From Chrysomallon squamiferum (taxonomy: Eukaryota > Mollusca > Gastropoda > Neomphalida > Peltospiridae): DNA of 27,800 bases. A model generated the notes under the pieces. That model was not told where the DNA came from, did not search any database, and was given only the letters and a program-made list of their open reading frames with translations. A program made the position numbers and the translations under genes. Shown one piece after another: positions 19,991-27,800 of the stretch (the stretch's first letter is position 1; each line of letters starts with the position of its first letter). The stretch lies in contig CM022678.1 of assembly GCA_012295275.1 (NCBI GenBank), positions 10,204,666-10,232,465 of the forward strand, in the 5' to 3' direction.

Positions 19991-20291
19991 AGGTACAGAT
20001 AGATTAATGAGTGTGTGTGTGTGTGTGTGTATGTATTTGAGTGTGTTTGTGTTTGTACACATACATGAGTGGATCAATGACTGGCATAGACAGAAAAACT
20101 AACATACAGAAAGGCCAAACAGACACAATAATCTATCATCAATATTTAGTATTGCTGAAAACTAAAACCATGCTGTTCGGCCTACAATTGAGATTGTAAA
20201 AAATAATTTTAAAAAAAACGTGTAAACTGCAACAGATATATAAGCAAACAGATCAGCAGGCAACAAAAACAATTTTAAAATTTCCTCTCAC

Positions 20292-20373
20292 CCGAAATAA
20301 TATTTCCAAATTTTCCCCTCCCCAGGTATCCATCTTGTCATCGTAAGTTCCGATGTGTTTGAAATATTCTCTG
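20292..20373 (-). CDS. GALNT exon (a): end of catalytic domain, WGGEN motif
   Basis: Internal exon of a polypeptide N-acetylgalactosaminyltransferase, a Golgi type II membrane enzyme of family GT27 that moves GalNAc from UDP-GalNAc to Ser/Thr and so starts mucin-type O-glycosylation. The translation runs [10 protein letters not shown] then [10 protein letters not shown] then NLEILFR; the family signature 'EYF..IGTYD..M..WGGEN' is unmistakable and belongs to the acceptor/UDP-binding end of the catalytic domain. The exon is bounded by tttcag on the 5' side and GTGAGA on the 3' side. It starts with one base completing a split codon and ends in phase 0, matching the next exon. The acceptor is a tandem NAGNAG (cagcag), so a one-codon variant is possible. 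A 92-nt GA repeat (minus-strand reading) sits a few bases upstream of the acceptor. Earlier exons (transmembrane anchor, DxH motif) were not found within the window. Confidence 0.88.
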
Positions 20374-20377
20374 CTGA

Positions 20378-20380
<3 letters not shown>

Positions 20381-20472
<92 letters not shown>
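20381..20472 (+). repeat. (TC)46 run abutting a GALNT splice acceptor
   Basis: 92 nt of pure tc (GA on the transcribed strand) ending 7 nt before the acceptor AG of GALNT exon (a). Confidence 0.95.
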
Positions 20473-20475
<3 letters not shown>

Positions 20476-20532
20476 CAGATGTACTGAGACAATATGAGAC
20501 AGATGATTTTTTTGTATATATAAATTATATAT

Positions 20533-20535
<3 letters not shown>

Positions 20536-20587
<52 letters not shown>
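20536..20587 (+). repeat. (AC)n-(TA)n microsatellite
   Basis: ac run 20536-20570 followed by tatata to 20587. Confidence 0.95.
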
Positions 20588-20642
20588 GTGTGTTATATAT
20601 GTGCGTGTCTTCATTTATGTGTATATATTTCTACTGTGTAGG

Positions 20643-20735
<93 letters not shown>

Positions 20736-20969
20736 CTCTGTTACTAAATTTATAATCGTACGACAAGGAAAAAAGCAACACAGAGAAAGAGCCACTTGAA
20801 GAATCGACCGCCAAAAAATAATTTCCACCGCCGCATTCTTCCACTGACAATTAAGTTAGACGAGAAATAAGATTTTTCCTTTTCCAACCTGAACAGTCAG
20901 TATAATTATTGTGCAGGTGTCAAGAATATAACGAAAATCTCTAATATTTTTGCTTATTTTAAATAATTT

Positions 20970-21040
<71 letters not shown>

Positions 21041-21179
21041 ACTAAATTTATAATCTCGACAAGGAAAAAGCAGTTTTAAATTTACTTGAAGAATTTACCG
21101 CCAAAAATATTTTCCAGGGTTTCTTTGTTGTTGTTGTTGTTGACGCTGCTAAGATTTTTCCTTTTGCAACCTGAACAGT
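20736..21179. repeat. Two tandem copies of a (TC)n-linked segment, 298-nt offset
   Basis: 20736-20898 and 21034-21179 both begin ctctgttactaaatttataat right after a (TC)n run (20647-20732 and 20973-21036). Both share cgacaaggaaaaa, cttgaagaat, ccgccaaaaa and agatttttccttt ... caacctgaacagt. They have diverged by indels; an insert of gttgtt repeats is present only in copy 2. Confidence 0.8.
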
Positions 21180-21330
21180 GGTGCTATTATTTTATTGGTT
21201 CTGTCGATGATTTTACGAAAATCTCTAATGTTTTGTTGTTTTAGTTTCTCTCTTTTTGTCGTTTCTTTGTTTCTTTTCTTTTGTTGTTTTTCATTTGTTG
21301 TTTCCTATTTGTCTAAACCTTTTATACAAA

Positions 21331-21660
21331 TAGTAGTAGTAGTAGTAGTAGTAATAATAGAAAGAAGAAGAACAAAAAGAATAAGAATAAAAAGAAACAC
21401 CGTAGCAGGACTAGTGTATTAGTAGTTGTAATAATAAGAAAACAACAATAACATATATATATATATAATGTGAAGAAGAAGACGAAAAAGGAGAAGAAAT
21501 GGTAGTAGTAATATTGGTATTAGTAGTAGTAATAACAAGAGCAACAACAACAATAATAATAACAATAATAATAATAATAATAATAATAATGATAAAACAG
21601 TCACGGTTATTAGACGCTATGTCTGTATTTTCACTGTTTCTTTTTTTTTTTTTTTTTTTT
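21331..21660 (+). repeat. Trinucleotide-rich tract and poly(T)
   Basis: tag, aag, aat and aac triplets over 21331-21592, then a poly(T) run to about 21660. No coding evidence. Confidence 0.85.
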
Positions 21661-21853
21661 ATTCTTACTGCTTTGTATAAATAAATCTGTTTTATAAAAT
21701 TTCGTTAAAAGTAGAAACGACGATTGTCTTCTCAAGTCACCACGTATGACTGAAAACCGTCAACACTAAAATGTCTGTTTAAAAGCTGTTTAGTATTCAT
21801 TAAGCAGTAAGGAAATAAATTAATATATCAAAAATACAAAATATCGTTCTCAC

Positions 21854-21902
21854 CTGTTACGAAAATGTCGTCTTCTCTGACTGCAATGTGTTGATGTGCC
21901 AT
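21854..21902 (-). CDS. Candidate first coding exon, sulfotransferase-like
   Basis: Minus strand ATG with an in-frame TGA just upstream. It is followed by 16 codons MAHQHIAVREDDIFVT and one base, then the donor G|GTGAGA. The string 'VREDDIFV(T)' resembles the segment immediately before the PAPS-binding YPKSGTTW loop of cytosolic sulfotransferases ('.R.DDI.(I/V)..YPKSGT'). No following exon with PKSGT was found downstream on this strand, so it could be an isolated relic or chance. A CTCF-like motif lies about 80 bp upstream. Confidence 0.3.
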
Positions 21903-21914
21903 TCACTCAGCAAA

Positions 21915-21916
<2 letters not shown>

Positions 21917-21952
<36 letters not shown>
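21917..21952 (+). repeat. (AAT)n microsatellite
   Basis: Perfect aat run between the candidate first exon and the CTCF-like motif. Confidence 0.9.
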
Positions 21953-21953
<1 letters not shown>

Positions 21954-21984
21954 CATAGAAAAGAAAAATAAAGAAAAAGAAATG

Positions 21985-21998
21985 CCAGCAGATGTCGC
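21985..21998 (+). promoter_or_regulatory. CTCF-like motif
   Basis: CCAGCAGATGTCGC matches the published CTCF core CCASYAGRKGGCRS at 13 of 14 positions (T for G at position 11). A second, weaker copy (11 of 14) at 23144-23157 shares the 12-mer CAGATGTCGCTG. Function is inferred only. Confidence 0.3.
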
Positions 21999-22293
21999 TG
22001 TAAAAGAAAAAAGAGTTTATCGATAAATGTTTTTTTATAAAACAGTTTAATCGTATAGCAAGCTGTTTCATGGATCGGTCCAATCAATTTGTTTAACGCT
22101 AAACGTTAATAAAATTCATTTATTCTCGTTATTCTTTCTCTCTCTCTCGGTTTGTCTGTTTGTCTGACAGTCTATGAACGTATGTATTTTAGGATTTGAA
22201 TATTCTCAGTCCGAAATAGGTCTGAATAAACTCTGCACATTAAACAAATATTCTGGAACGAACCAAGTAAAGGAGGATAAAGATGCCGCTGAC

Positions 22294-22330
22294 GAGACTC
22301 GAACCCATTTGTCCACAGTCCGTCCGGTCA
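22294..22330 (-). repeat. tRNA-like promoter remnant, possible SINE head
   Basis: On the minus strand GGTTCGAGTCTC (22305-22294) matches the pol III B box GGTTCGANNCC closely. TGACCGGACGG (22330-22320) resembles a weak A box. They are only 14 nt apart, shorter than in a tRNA, and no acceptor stem forms, so it is not a functional tRNA. It may be a tRNA-derived SINE fragment. Confidence 0.3.
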
Positions 22331-22468
22331 TCCAGACAACTTTAAGAAAAAGGTTTCCAAGTAACCGAGGGTAATAATATATGTGTGTGTGTGTATAGTT
22401 ATGTAGTTATGTAGGTAGGTAGGTAGGTAGGTATTTATATATGTATGTATGTAAGGTATGTATCAATC

Positions 22469-22780
22469 TTTTGCATTGTCAGTAGACTTGAACCAGACTT
22501 TTACATTGTCTGGTATATTTGAATCAGGTTTTATATTGCCTTAAGACTTGAATCAGTTTTTTACATTAGCTGTAAAATTGAACCAGGTTTTACTTTGTCG
22601 GTATATTTTTGACATTGTCTGTAGACAAGAACCATACTTCTACGTTGTCTGTAGACTTCAACAAGATTTTACATTGTCTGTAGACGAATCAGACTTTTGG
22701 CTTTGTCTTTGTAGACTTGAACCGCGCTTATAGCACTTTCTGTAGACTAGAACTAGACTTTTACATTGTACGTAGACCGG
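22469..22780 (+). repeat. Degenerate minisatellite, about 9 copies of a roughly 34-nt unit
   Basis: Successive units share 'ttttacattgtctgtagact' plus 'tgaaccag', varying in length and sequence. Later units keep 'gtctgtagac' best. It is not protein coding. Confidence 0.8.
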
Positions 22781-22962
22781 CAGATAGGCAGTCAGGCAGG
22801 GAGATAGATTTTAAAACAGAAATTACATAACTACTTGTCAGGAATATCTGTCATTCCTGTCCGCTTGATCTGGAAATAAATCGAGTGCCAAAAACAACAG
22901 TGCACGTAATTTTCATTTCTGACATAGTAAATGCCATAAAAAGTAATCGCGTCTCATTTCAG

Positions 22963-23195
22963 TTCCAGTTATTCATATATCTGTCAATATGTCTGTCTGT
23001 CCCTGTCAACTCCGTATGCGATCTGTGACAAGCTTCCACTTGAACCTTCAAGTGTGAATATTCCCGGTCTGACGCTGCACATAGACATAATTCGTGAACG
23101 CGCTGGCGCAGAAGAACAAAGTCCAATCATGACGTCACAAGCCCCGTCAGATGTCGCTGACGACACTAGAAGACTGACGACATTTCCTTACGTTT
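22963..23195 (+). other. Exon-like or promoter-like block, CpG-richer than surroundings
   Basis: On the plus strand, acceptor-like tctcatttcag is followed by 233 nt with one fully open frame (includes KLPLEPSSVNIPGLTLHIDI, IRERAGAEEQSPIMTSQ, APSDVADDTRRLTTFPYV) and then T|GTAAGTATG, a strong donor. The composition is unlike the repeats on both sides. The same block also has CCAAT and TGACGTCA motifs, so it may instead be regulatory DNA. No protein family is recognised. Confidence 0.35.
23123..23137 (+). promoter_or_regulatory. CCAAT box next to a consensus CRE (TGACGTCA)
   Basis: CCAAT at 23123-23127 and the palindromic full CRE TGACGTCA at 23130-23137, three bases apart. NF-Y sites next to CREB/ATF sites are a known metazoan promoter arrangement. 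No TATA box or initiator could be assigned, and no transcript start is evident, so this is a motif-level call only. Confidence 0.35.
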
Positions 23196-23287
23196 GTAAG
23201 TATGTGTAGTATGAATACATGTGTGTATATATATATATAAACATACATATAATATATATATATACATACACAACTATATATACATAT

Positions 23288-23321
<34 letters not shown>

Positions 23322-23326
23322 GAGTA

Positions 23327-24213
23327 AGTGTGTGTGTCTCTTTTGGTCTGTGTGGGTTTCTCTATTTGCGTATATATGCTTGTGTGTCTGTGTTTGTGTG
23401 TATGGATGTGACTGGGTTTGTCTCTGTCGATGTGTGTTTGTCTGTGTGTCTGTGTCTCGATATATGTATGTGCCTCTCTGTCTCTAACTCTTTGTGTCTG
23501 TATATCCCTGTCTATGTGTATGTGTGTATATATGAGTATGTGTGTTTGTGTGTTTGTGTTTCTGTGCCTGTGTGTTTGTGACTGTCTATGTTTTTGTGTG
23601 TGTTTTTGTGTATATCTGTGTTTCAGTCTGTGTGTTTGTGTTTCTATGTCTGTGTCTGGGTGTTTGTGTTTCTATGTCTGTGTCTGTGTGTTTGTCTGTG
23701 TCTGTATCTGTTTATGTCTGTGTATCTGTGTCTCTCTATATATATATGTCTGAGTTTGTGTGTGTGTGTGTGACGAGATGTATGTGCGTGTATATCTGGG
23801 TATGTGTCTATTGTCTATTTCTATGTCTGTCTGTGTCCATGTGTTTGTGTGTGTGTGTCTGTGTTTGTTTGTTGTGTGTTTTGTGCGTCTGTGCCTTCGA
23901 GTGAGCATCTCTGTGTGTCTGTGTGCATTTTTGGATGTGTTTGTGTTTGTGTGTGCCTGTGTGTGTTTCTGTGTATGTGTCCATGTTTATTTGTGTGTCT
24001 CTGTGTTATTTTGTGAGTGTGTCTGTGTTATTTTGTGAGTGTGTCTGCGTTTGTCTGTATCAGTGTTTGTCTCTGTATGTCTCTGTGTTTGTTTGTGTCT
24101 GTATGTTTTGTTGTGTGTTTTGTGTGTGTGTTTGTTTGTGTGTCTGTGTAGGTGTGTGTCTTTGTATGTGTGATTCTGTGTGTGTTTGTGTCTGTGTCTC
24201 TGTGTATGTGTGT
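23327..24213 (+). repeat. TG-rich cryptic minisatellite, about 890 nt
   Basis: Unbroken (tg)n, tgtgtttgtg, tgtctgtgtc type sequence with a very low C content except in tctgtg motifs. Preceded at 23221-23330 by TATA/CATA repeats. Open Val/Cys-rich frames here are composition artefacts. Confidence 0.9.
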
Positions 24214-24924
24214 TAGCAAGATGGTGTTGCCCTGTTAACATCCTAATCAATATTCATATACAAAAAAAAATAAAAAAAAATAAAAAAATATTTTTGACTT
24301 TTCACAATGAACTTCGAAATTGAAAAATAACAAGCGGTGTATAGGTGAGTTTTATTTTGTTTTCCTGATCATGATAAATTTTTATTCTTTAGGTTTTTCA
24401 AACGTAAAAAGAATTTAACACGTTCTTAATGTAATTATCTTTAATTTTAATTTAAAACATTCGTAGAAATGTTTCGTTTTTAGAGATACCTCTTTAGCTA
24501 ATCGTCTTTGTTTTCTTTTTCTTTTAAAAACATGTTTACAACAGAAGAACAAAGTGTTTAAAACTTTATTGCTGACATCATTAAGTGTTTAACATAACGA
24601 AAGTTTTAGGTGGGCTGGTAAAAATGTTTCTGTTTTTATTAATCCTATTGTTATATTGTCACATATATGTAAATATAAAATTTATTTTTACGTAAATATT
24701 TATGGATAAGCAGGCTGTTTCACTAATCTATATATAAATATAAGAAAAATAAAATTTTAAAAGTTTGATTATTTTCTTCATCTTTTTTCTTATTGTAACG
24801 AGTCACAGAAAACATTTATTTTATATGAGGAATGTCACGTGTACCTTTAAATTCTACAAAATTCAAATCATCACCTATCTCGTTTTTCACGTTCGTTTTT
24901 ATATCATTATTATGATCATTATCA

Positions 24925-24927
<3 letters not shown>

Positions 24928-24975
<48 letters not shown>
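24928..24975 (+). repeat. (ATT)n microsatellite
   Basis: Perfect att run ending in a short T tract. The flanks 24215-24900 and 24980-25900 are AT-rich with no recognised gene; 24260-24290 is a poly(A)-like tract. Confidence 0.9.
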
Positions 24976-25439
24976 TTTTTCACATGAATTCGTCCAAGAG
25001 AAAAGCGATAGAAAAAATTTTGCAACAATTTTAAAACAGTTTTTTGTCTTTCTTTTTTCGGGAATACAGTTCAATATTTTCAAAGGTTCAAAGTCCGACA
25101 AAAGATATTTCTGATTGCTTGCATATTTTTATTTGCAGTTTCTTCTTAAAAGCCGCAATGACATTTTAAGTCATTTAATTTTTTTTTTTTTTTTTTAAAA
25201 ACAATTTTTTAAAATTTCTGTTAAGTTATATTGAAAGAACTGCTTTCTGAATATAAACATTTTATACTTACCTATGATTTAAATTAAATGTATCACTTTT
25301 AGACTTTATCGTCTGCAGAAATAAAGCGTGAAAAAGTCCTAAAATGAAGTTCAAGATAGTACTGTGGATAATTTTCACCTACTTGATAATGGAATTTGTT
25401 CCTTATTTAAAAGAGTAAGTGAGTAAAACGTACAAATAC

Positions 25440-25680
25440 GTCCTACAGCTGAATAGCATTCCTGTGCCAAAGGGTGGAACTCTGCCACAATCAAACTGTG
25501 TACCCAGTGCCACAGGTTGGGGTGGGGTGGGGTGTGTCTTAGTCAAACTTTATGACCAATATGCCAGACCGTGAGGACTGCTACTGTTAAGCCACTACGT
25601 TGTTGGAGCATGGGTAATTCTAGGCAACCTTCCATCAGATCTGTTCAGAACCTCTTATGAAGACAGTAAACGTTTGAATG
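25440..25680. other. Non-AT-rich patch with a G-rich run
   Basis: Balanced composition unlike its flanks. It contains ggttggggtggggtgggg (25515-25532), capable of a G-quadruplex, and short coding-like pieces. It may be a fossil transposon piece; no family recognised. Confidence 0.4.
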
Positions 25681-25926
25681 CAAACAGCTATGTTAATTAT
25701 CTGTTGATCGAAATACCCTATAAATTACTGTATATTTGCTAAAGAAAACACCTAATCAGTCTATGTCCTGAAAAGTGATCATGATGTAATAATGATGATG
25801 ATGATGAACATCATGGTGATAGTTATAATAATAATGAAAATAATGTTATTTTTGTAATGATGATAATATTAATCATCGAGAAACAATAACGATGATATTA
25901 ATATCAACATTGTGGCTATATTCCTT

Positions 25927-25928
<2 letters not shown>

Positions 25929-25957
<29 letters not shown>

Positions 25958-26016
25958 GCTGCTTATTTTTCTTCTTCTTCTTCTTCTTATGATTATTATT
26001 ATTACTACTACTACTA

Positions 26017-26057
<41 letters not shown>

Positions 26058-26159
26058 CTGCTGCTGCTGAAACAATTACTATTGTTGTTGTTGTTTTATT
26101 TGTTACTATTATCGTTGTAACGGTTTTATTTGTAATTTTTTTTTTTTTTTTTTTTTTTT
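25929..26159 (+). repeat. (TTC)n-(ACT)n-(GTT)n-poly(T) compound block
   Basis: ttc run, act run to 26056, gct/gtt, then poly(T) at 26139-26159. Confidence 0.9.
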
Positions 26160-26318
26160 AAACAGATTAGTAATTTATGGAAACCGGTAATTACTATATT
26201 TAACACAAATTTGAATAAACGTATGAACACATCATATATATATATACATTTATTGATTTGTGATTTATTGATTATATAATATGCATGTATGTATGTGTGT
26301 GTGTGTATATATATATAT

Positions 26319-26361
<43 letters not shown>

Positions 26362-26474
26362 CATACATACATACATACATACACATACATACACACATAC
26401 ACACATACATAAACTACAGCGATAAACAATAGTGTGGTGTGTGTATATATGTATGTCTGTGTTCGTTATTATTA

Positions 26475-26529
<55 letters not shown>

Positions 26530-26751
26530 GTTATTGTTGTTATTATTATTATTATTATCATGATCATGATGATGATCATTATTATTACTACTACTGCTGC
26601 TGCTGTAACTATTACTATTGTTGTTTATTTATTATCGTTGTTACGGTTTTATTTGTGTTCTTGCTTTAAATCTTTTTATTATTATTATTCTTAAAACAGG
26701 TTAGTAAATTATGGAGAACGGTAATTACTATTTTTAACACATTTTTAATAC
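26060..26751. repeat. Direct duplication, copies about 533 nt apart
   Basis: 26060-26217 and 26594-26751 share ctgctgctg, attactattgttgtt, cggttttatttgt, aaaacag(a/g)ttagtaa, attatgga and cggtaattactat, followed by tttaacaca. The intervening sequence is TG/TATA/GATA/CATA and ATT microsatellite. Confidence 0.8.
26289..26560 (+). repeat. (TG)n-(TA)n-(GATA)n-(CATA)n and (ATT)n block
   Basis: Tetranucleotide gata switches to cata at about 26361; att run from 26466. Between the two copies of the duplication at 26060/26594. Confidence 0.9.
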
Positions 26752-26913
26752 TGCATATACGTCAAACACACACACACACACGCACACACAGAAAACAGGC
26801 GATCTAGCAGCAAGGTGACTTTTTTCTCGATGTCCTGCACATATTTAAACTGTAAAAATAACCTCAAAACATTCTTAATTCTGTTACTTATTAAGTAATC
26901 ACTGGAATAACTC

Positions 26914-26987
26914 ATCACGTCATTGTAAGTTACTACGTCGCCATTTACAACAAACTGGGACGGCATAGTAACTTACAATGACGTGAT
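26914..26987. repeat. 22-bp perfect inverted repeat with 30-nt spacer
   Basis: Left arm 26914-26935 and right arm 26966-26987 are exact reverse complements. After one mismatch the pairing extends inward for four more pairs (one G-T). The arm contains TGACGTGA and its complement. Read outward, both arms encode VTYNDV on opposite strands. Confidence 0.9.
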
Positions 26988-27570
26988 CGACGGGCGATTA
27001 CAACGCCATGACAACATCGTCACAAACAAAATCCAGCTGACTGAACAGCATCTGCGATCTAAAGGAGATGCCGTCCACGTTGTGTCATTACCATAAGACG
27101 CCGTTGATGTGTAACACGACTGATCGTTCGATGTCCGTAGACTGACTGATCCAGTTCTCATTCGGCATCAGAGAAATTTTCGTTTAAATGGAAAAACACG
27201 TCATGAATCTGGAAAAATATATGACTGTGGAAAGTATTTCGTCTTCATGAAAAACGTTAGCACTTTCATCCTAGAAAAGCTTAAGGACGACTATGTCACC
27301 GGCGTTGCTGTGAACAACAGCGTTGTCGTTGAGAAAGGTATCAGTGCTTCAGGTGGGGAAGTGGAAGTGTCGTGATTTGGTGACAGAATCTGTTACAATG
27401 ACAGAGAACGTACAGCAAGGAAGTATATCCACAATTCCACTGTTATTTATTATCGGAGACAGCTGCGTGAAAATATTTAATATCACTATTAATTTTCGGT
27501 CTTATCTGGCTCAAGTACACAAAACTGGAAGTTGGATCTCGCTGGTCAGCTGGACCGAAACTTAAAGATT
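26935..27570 (+). other. Coding-like relic, family unknown
   Basis: A GC- and CpG-richer block at the right edge. One plus-strand frame gives TTNWDGIVTYNDVIDGRLQ, RHDNIVTNKIQLTEQHLRSK, GDAVHVVSLP, stop. After three stops it gives RHESGKIYDCGKYFVFMKNV, STFILEKLKDDYVTGVAVN, NSVVVEKGISASGGEVEVS. A shift then gives LVTESVTMTENVQQGS and FRSYLAQVHKTGSWISLVSW. The residue composition is protein-like over more than 500 nt, but stops and shifts break it. It could be a transposase or host-gene relic; I recognise no family. Confidence 0.4.
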
Positions 27571-27800
27571 AGTTTGTTATTTATTAAAAATTATGTCGCC
27601 ACTGAAACATTAGGCCTGAGATCGTATTTCCGTTAAGTCTTGCTGCGTACTTATTTCTGTAATATTTATTTTAATTTTACTTGTTAGAAAATATGCTCGA
27701 AAACGTCAGAAGGCTGAAGATTTGTTTATTGAGAAGTAAGAATTATTTACTGCTGCTTTGTCAAATGTTTCTGTTTAGAAATGTTTTGAGACTTTTTATA

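Noticed and set aside
23221-24250. Many Cys/Val or Thr/His-rich open frames
   Set aside because: They come from TG-rich simple sequence; no splice or start context and no protein-like composition.
1-27800. CRISPR arrays, rRNA or intact tRNA genes
   Set aside because: No regular repeat-spacer structure and no complete cloverleaf or rRNA core was seen; the tandem repeats present are microsatellites and minisatellites.

Overview
The window looks like gene-poor nuclear DNA from a large, AT-rich invertebrate genome, most probably a mollusc and plausibly a cephalopod. The grounds are very long AT-rich introns, dense microsatellites ((TC)n, (CA)n, (AAT)n, (GATA)n, TG-rich minisatellite), short exons with GT-AG boundaries, and a decayed Ty3/gypsy element. 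There are no operons or bacterial signals. Almost all long open frames here are low-complexity translations of microsatellites and are not genes.

The one confident host gene is on the minus strand, 20373 down to 16333. Six exons, all joining in phase 0, encode the last 249 residues of a polypeptide N-acetylgalactosaminyltransferase (GALNT): the end of the catalytic domain (WGGEN, GHVYR) and a complete C-terminal ricin-type lectin domain ending at a stop codon. The 5' exons are not visible and would lie at higher coordinates, probably outside the window.

On the plus strand, 3759 to 14270 holds a chain of short exon-like segments. Most start with the last two bases of a split codon, and several resemble leucine-rich repeats (LRR). 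In-frame stops and frame slips in several of them suggest a decaying LRR gene or pseudogene, although assembly error is possible. A broken minus-strand Ty3/gypsy retroelement (about 7360-11245; gag, protease, RT, RNase H, integrase) sits in the large gap between its exons at 6387 and 12520. An OTU-protease-like fragment lies just beyond the integrase end. No LTR pair was recognised.

The left 3.7 kb is AT-rich non-coding sequence with one exon-like minus-strand segment (2381-2496). The right part (20.4-27.8 kb) is mostly satellites and tandem duplications, with three CpG-richer islands of possible function: a tiny minus-strand first-exon candidate at 21854-21902, an exon-like or promoter-like block at 22963-23195 holding CCAAT and CRE motifs, and a coding-like relic at 26935-27570 that begins in a perfect 22-bp inverted repeat.

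The most unusual observation is in the GALNT gene. The 5' splice site of one exon is followed in its intron by five further degraded copies of itself at 33-42 nt spacing, several still splice-competent by sequence. In the same gene, the 3' splice site of another exon is preceded by a 92-nt GA repeat where a polypyrimidine tract would be expected.
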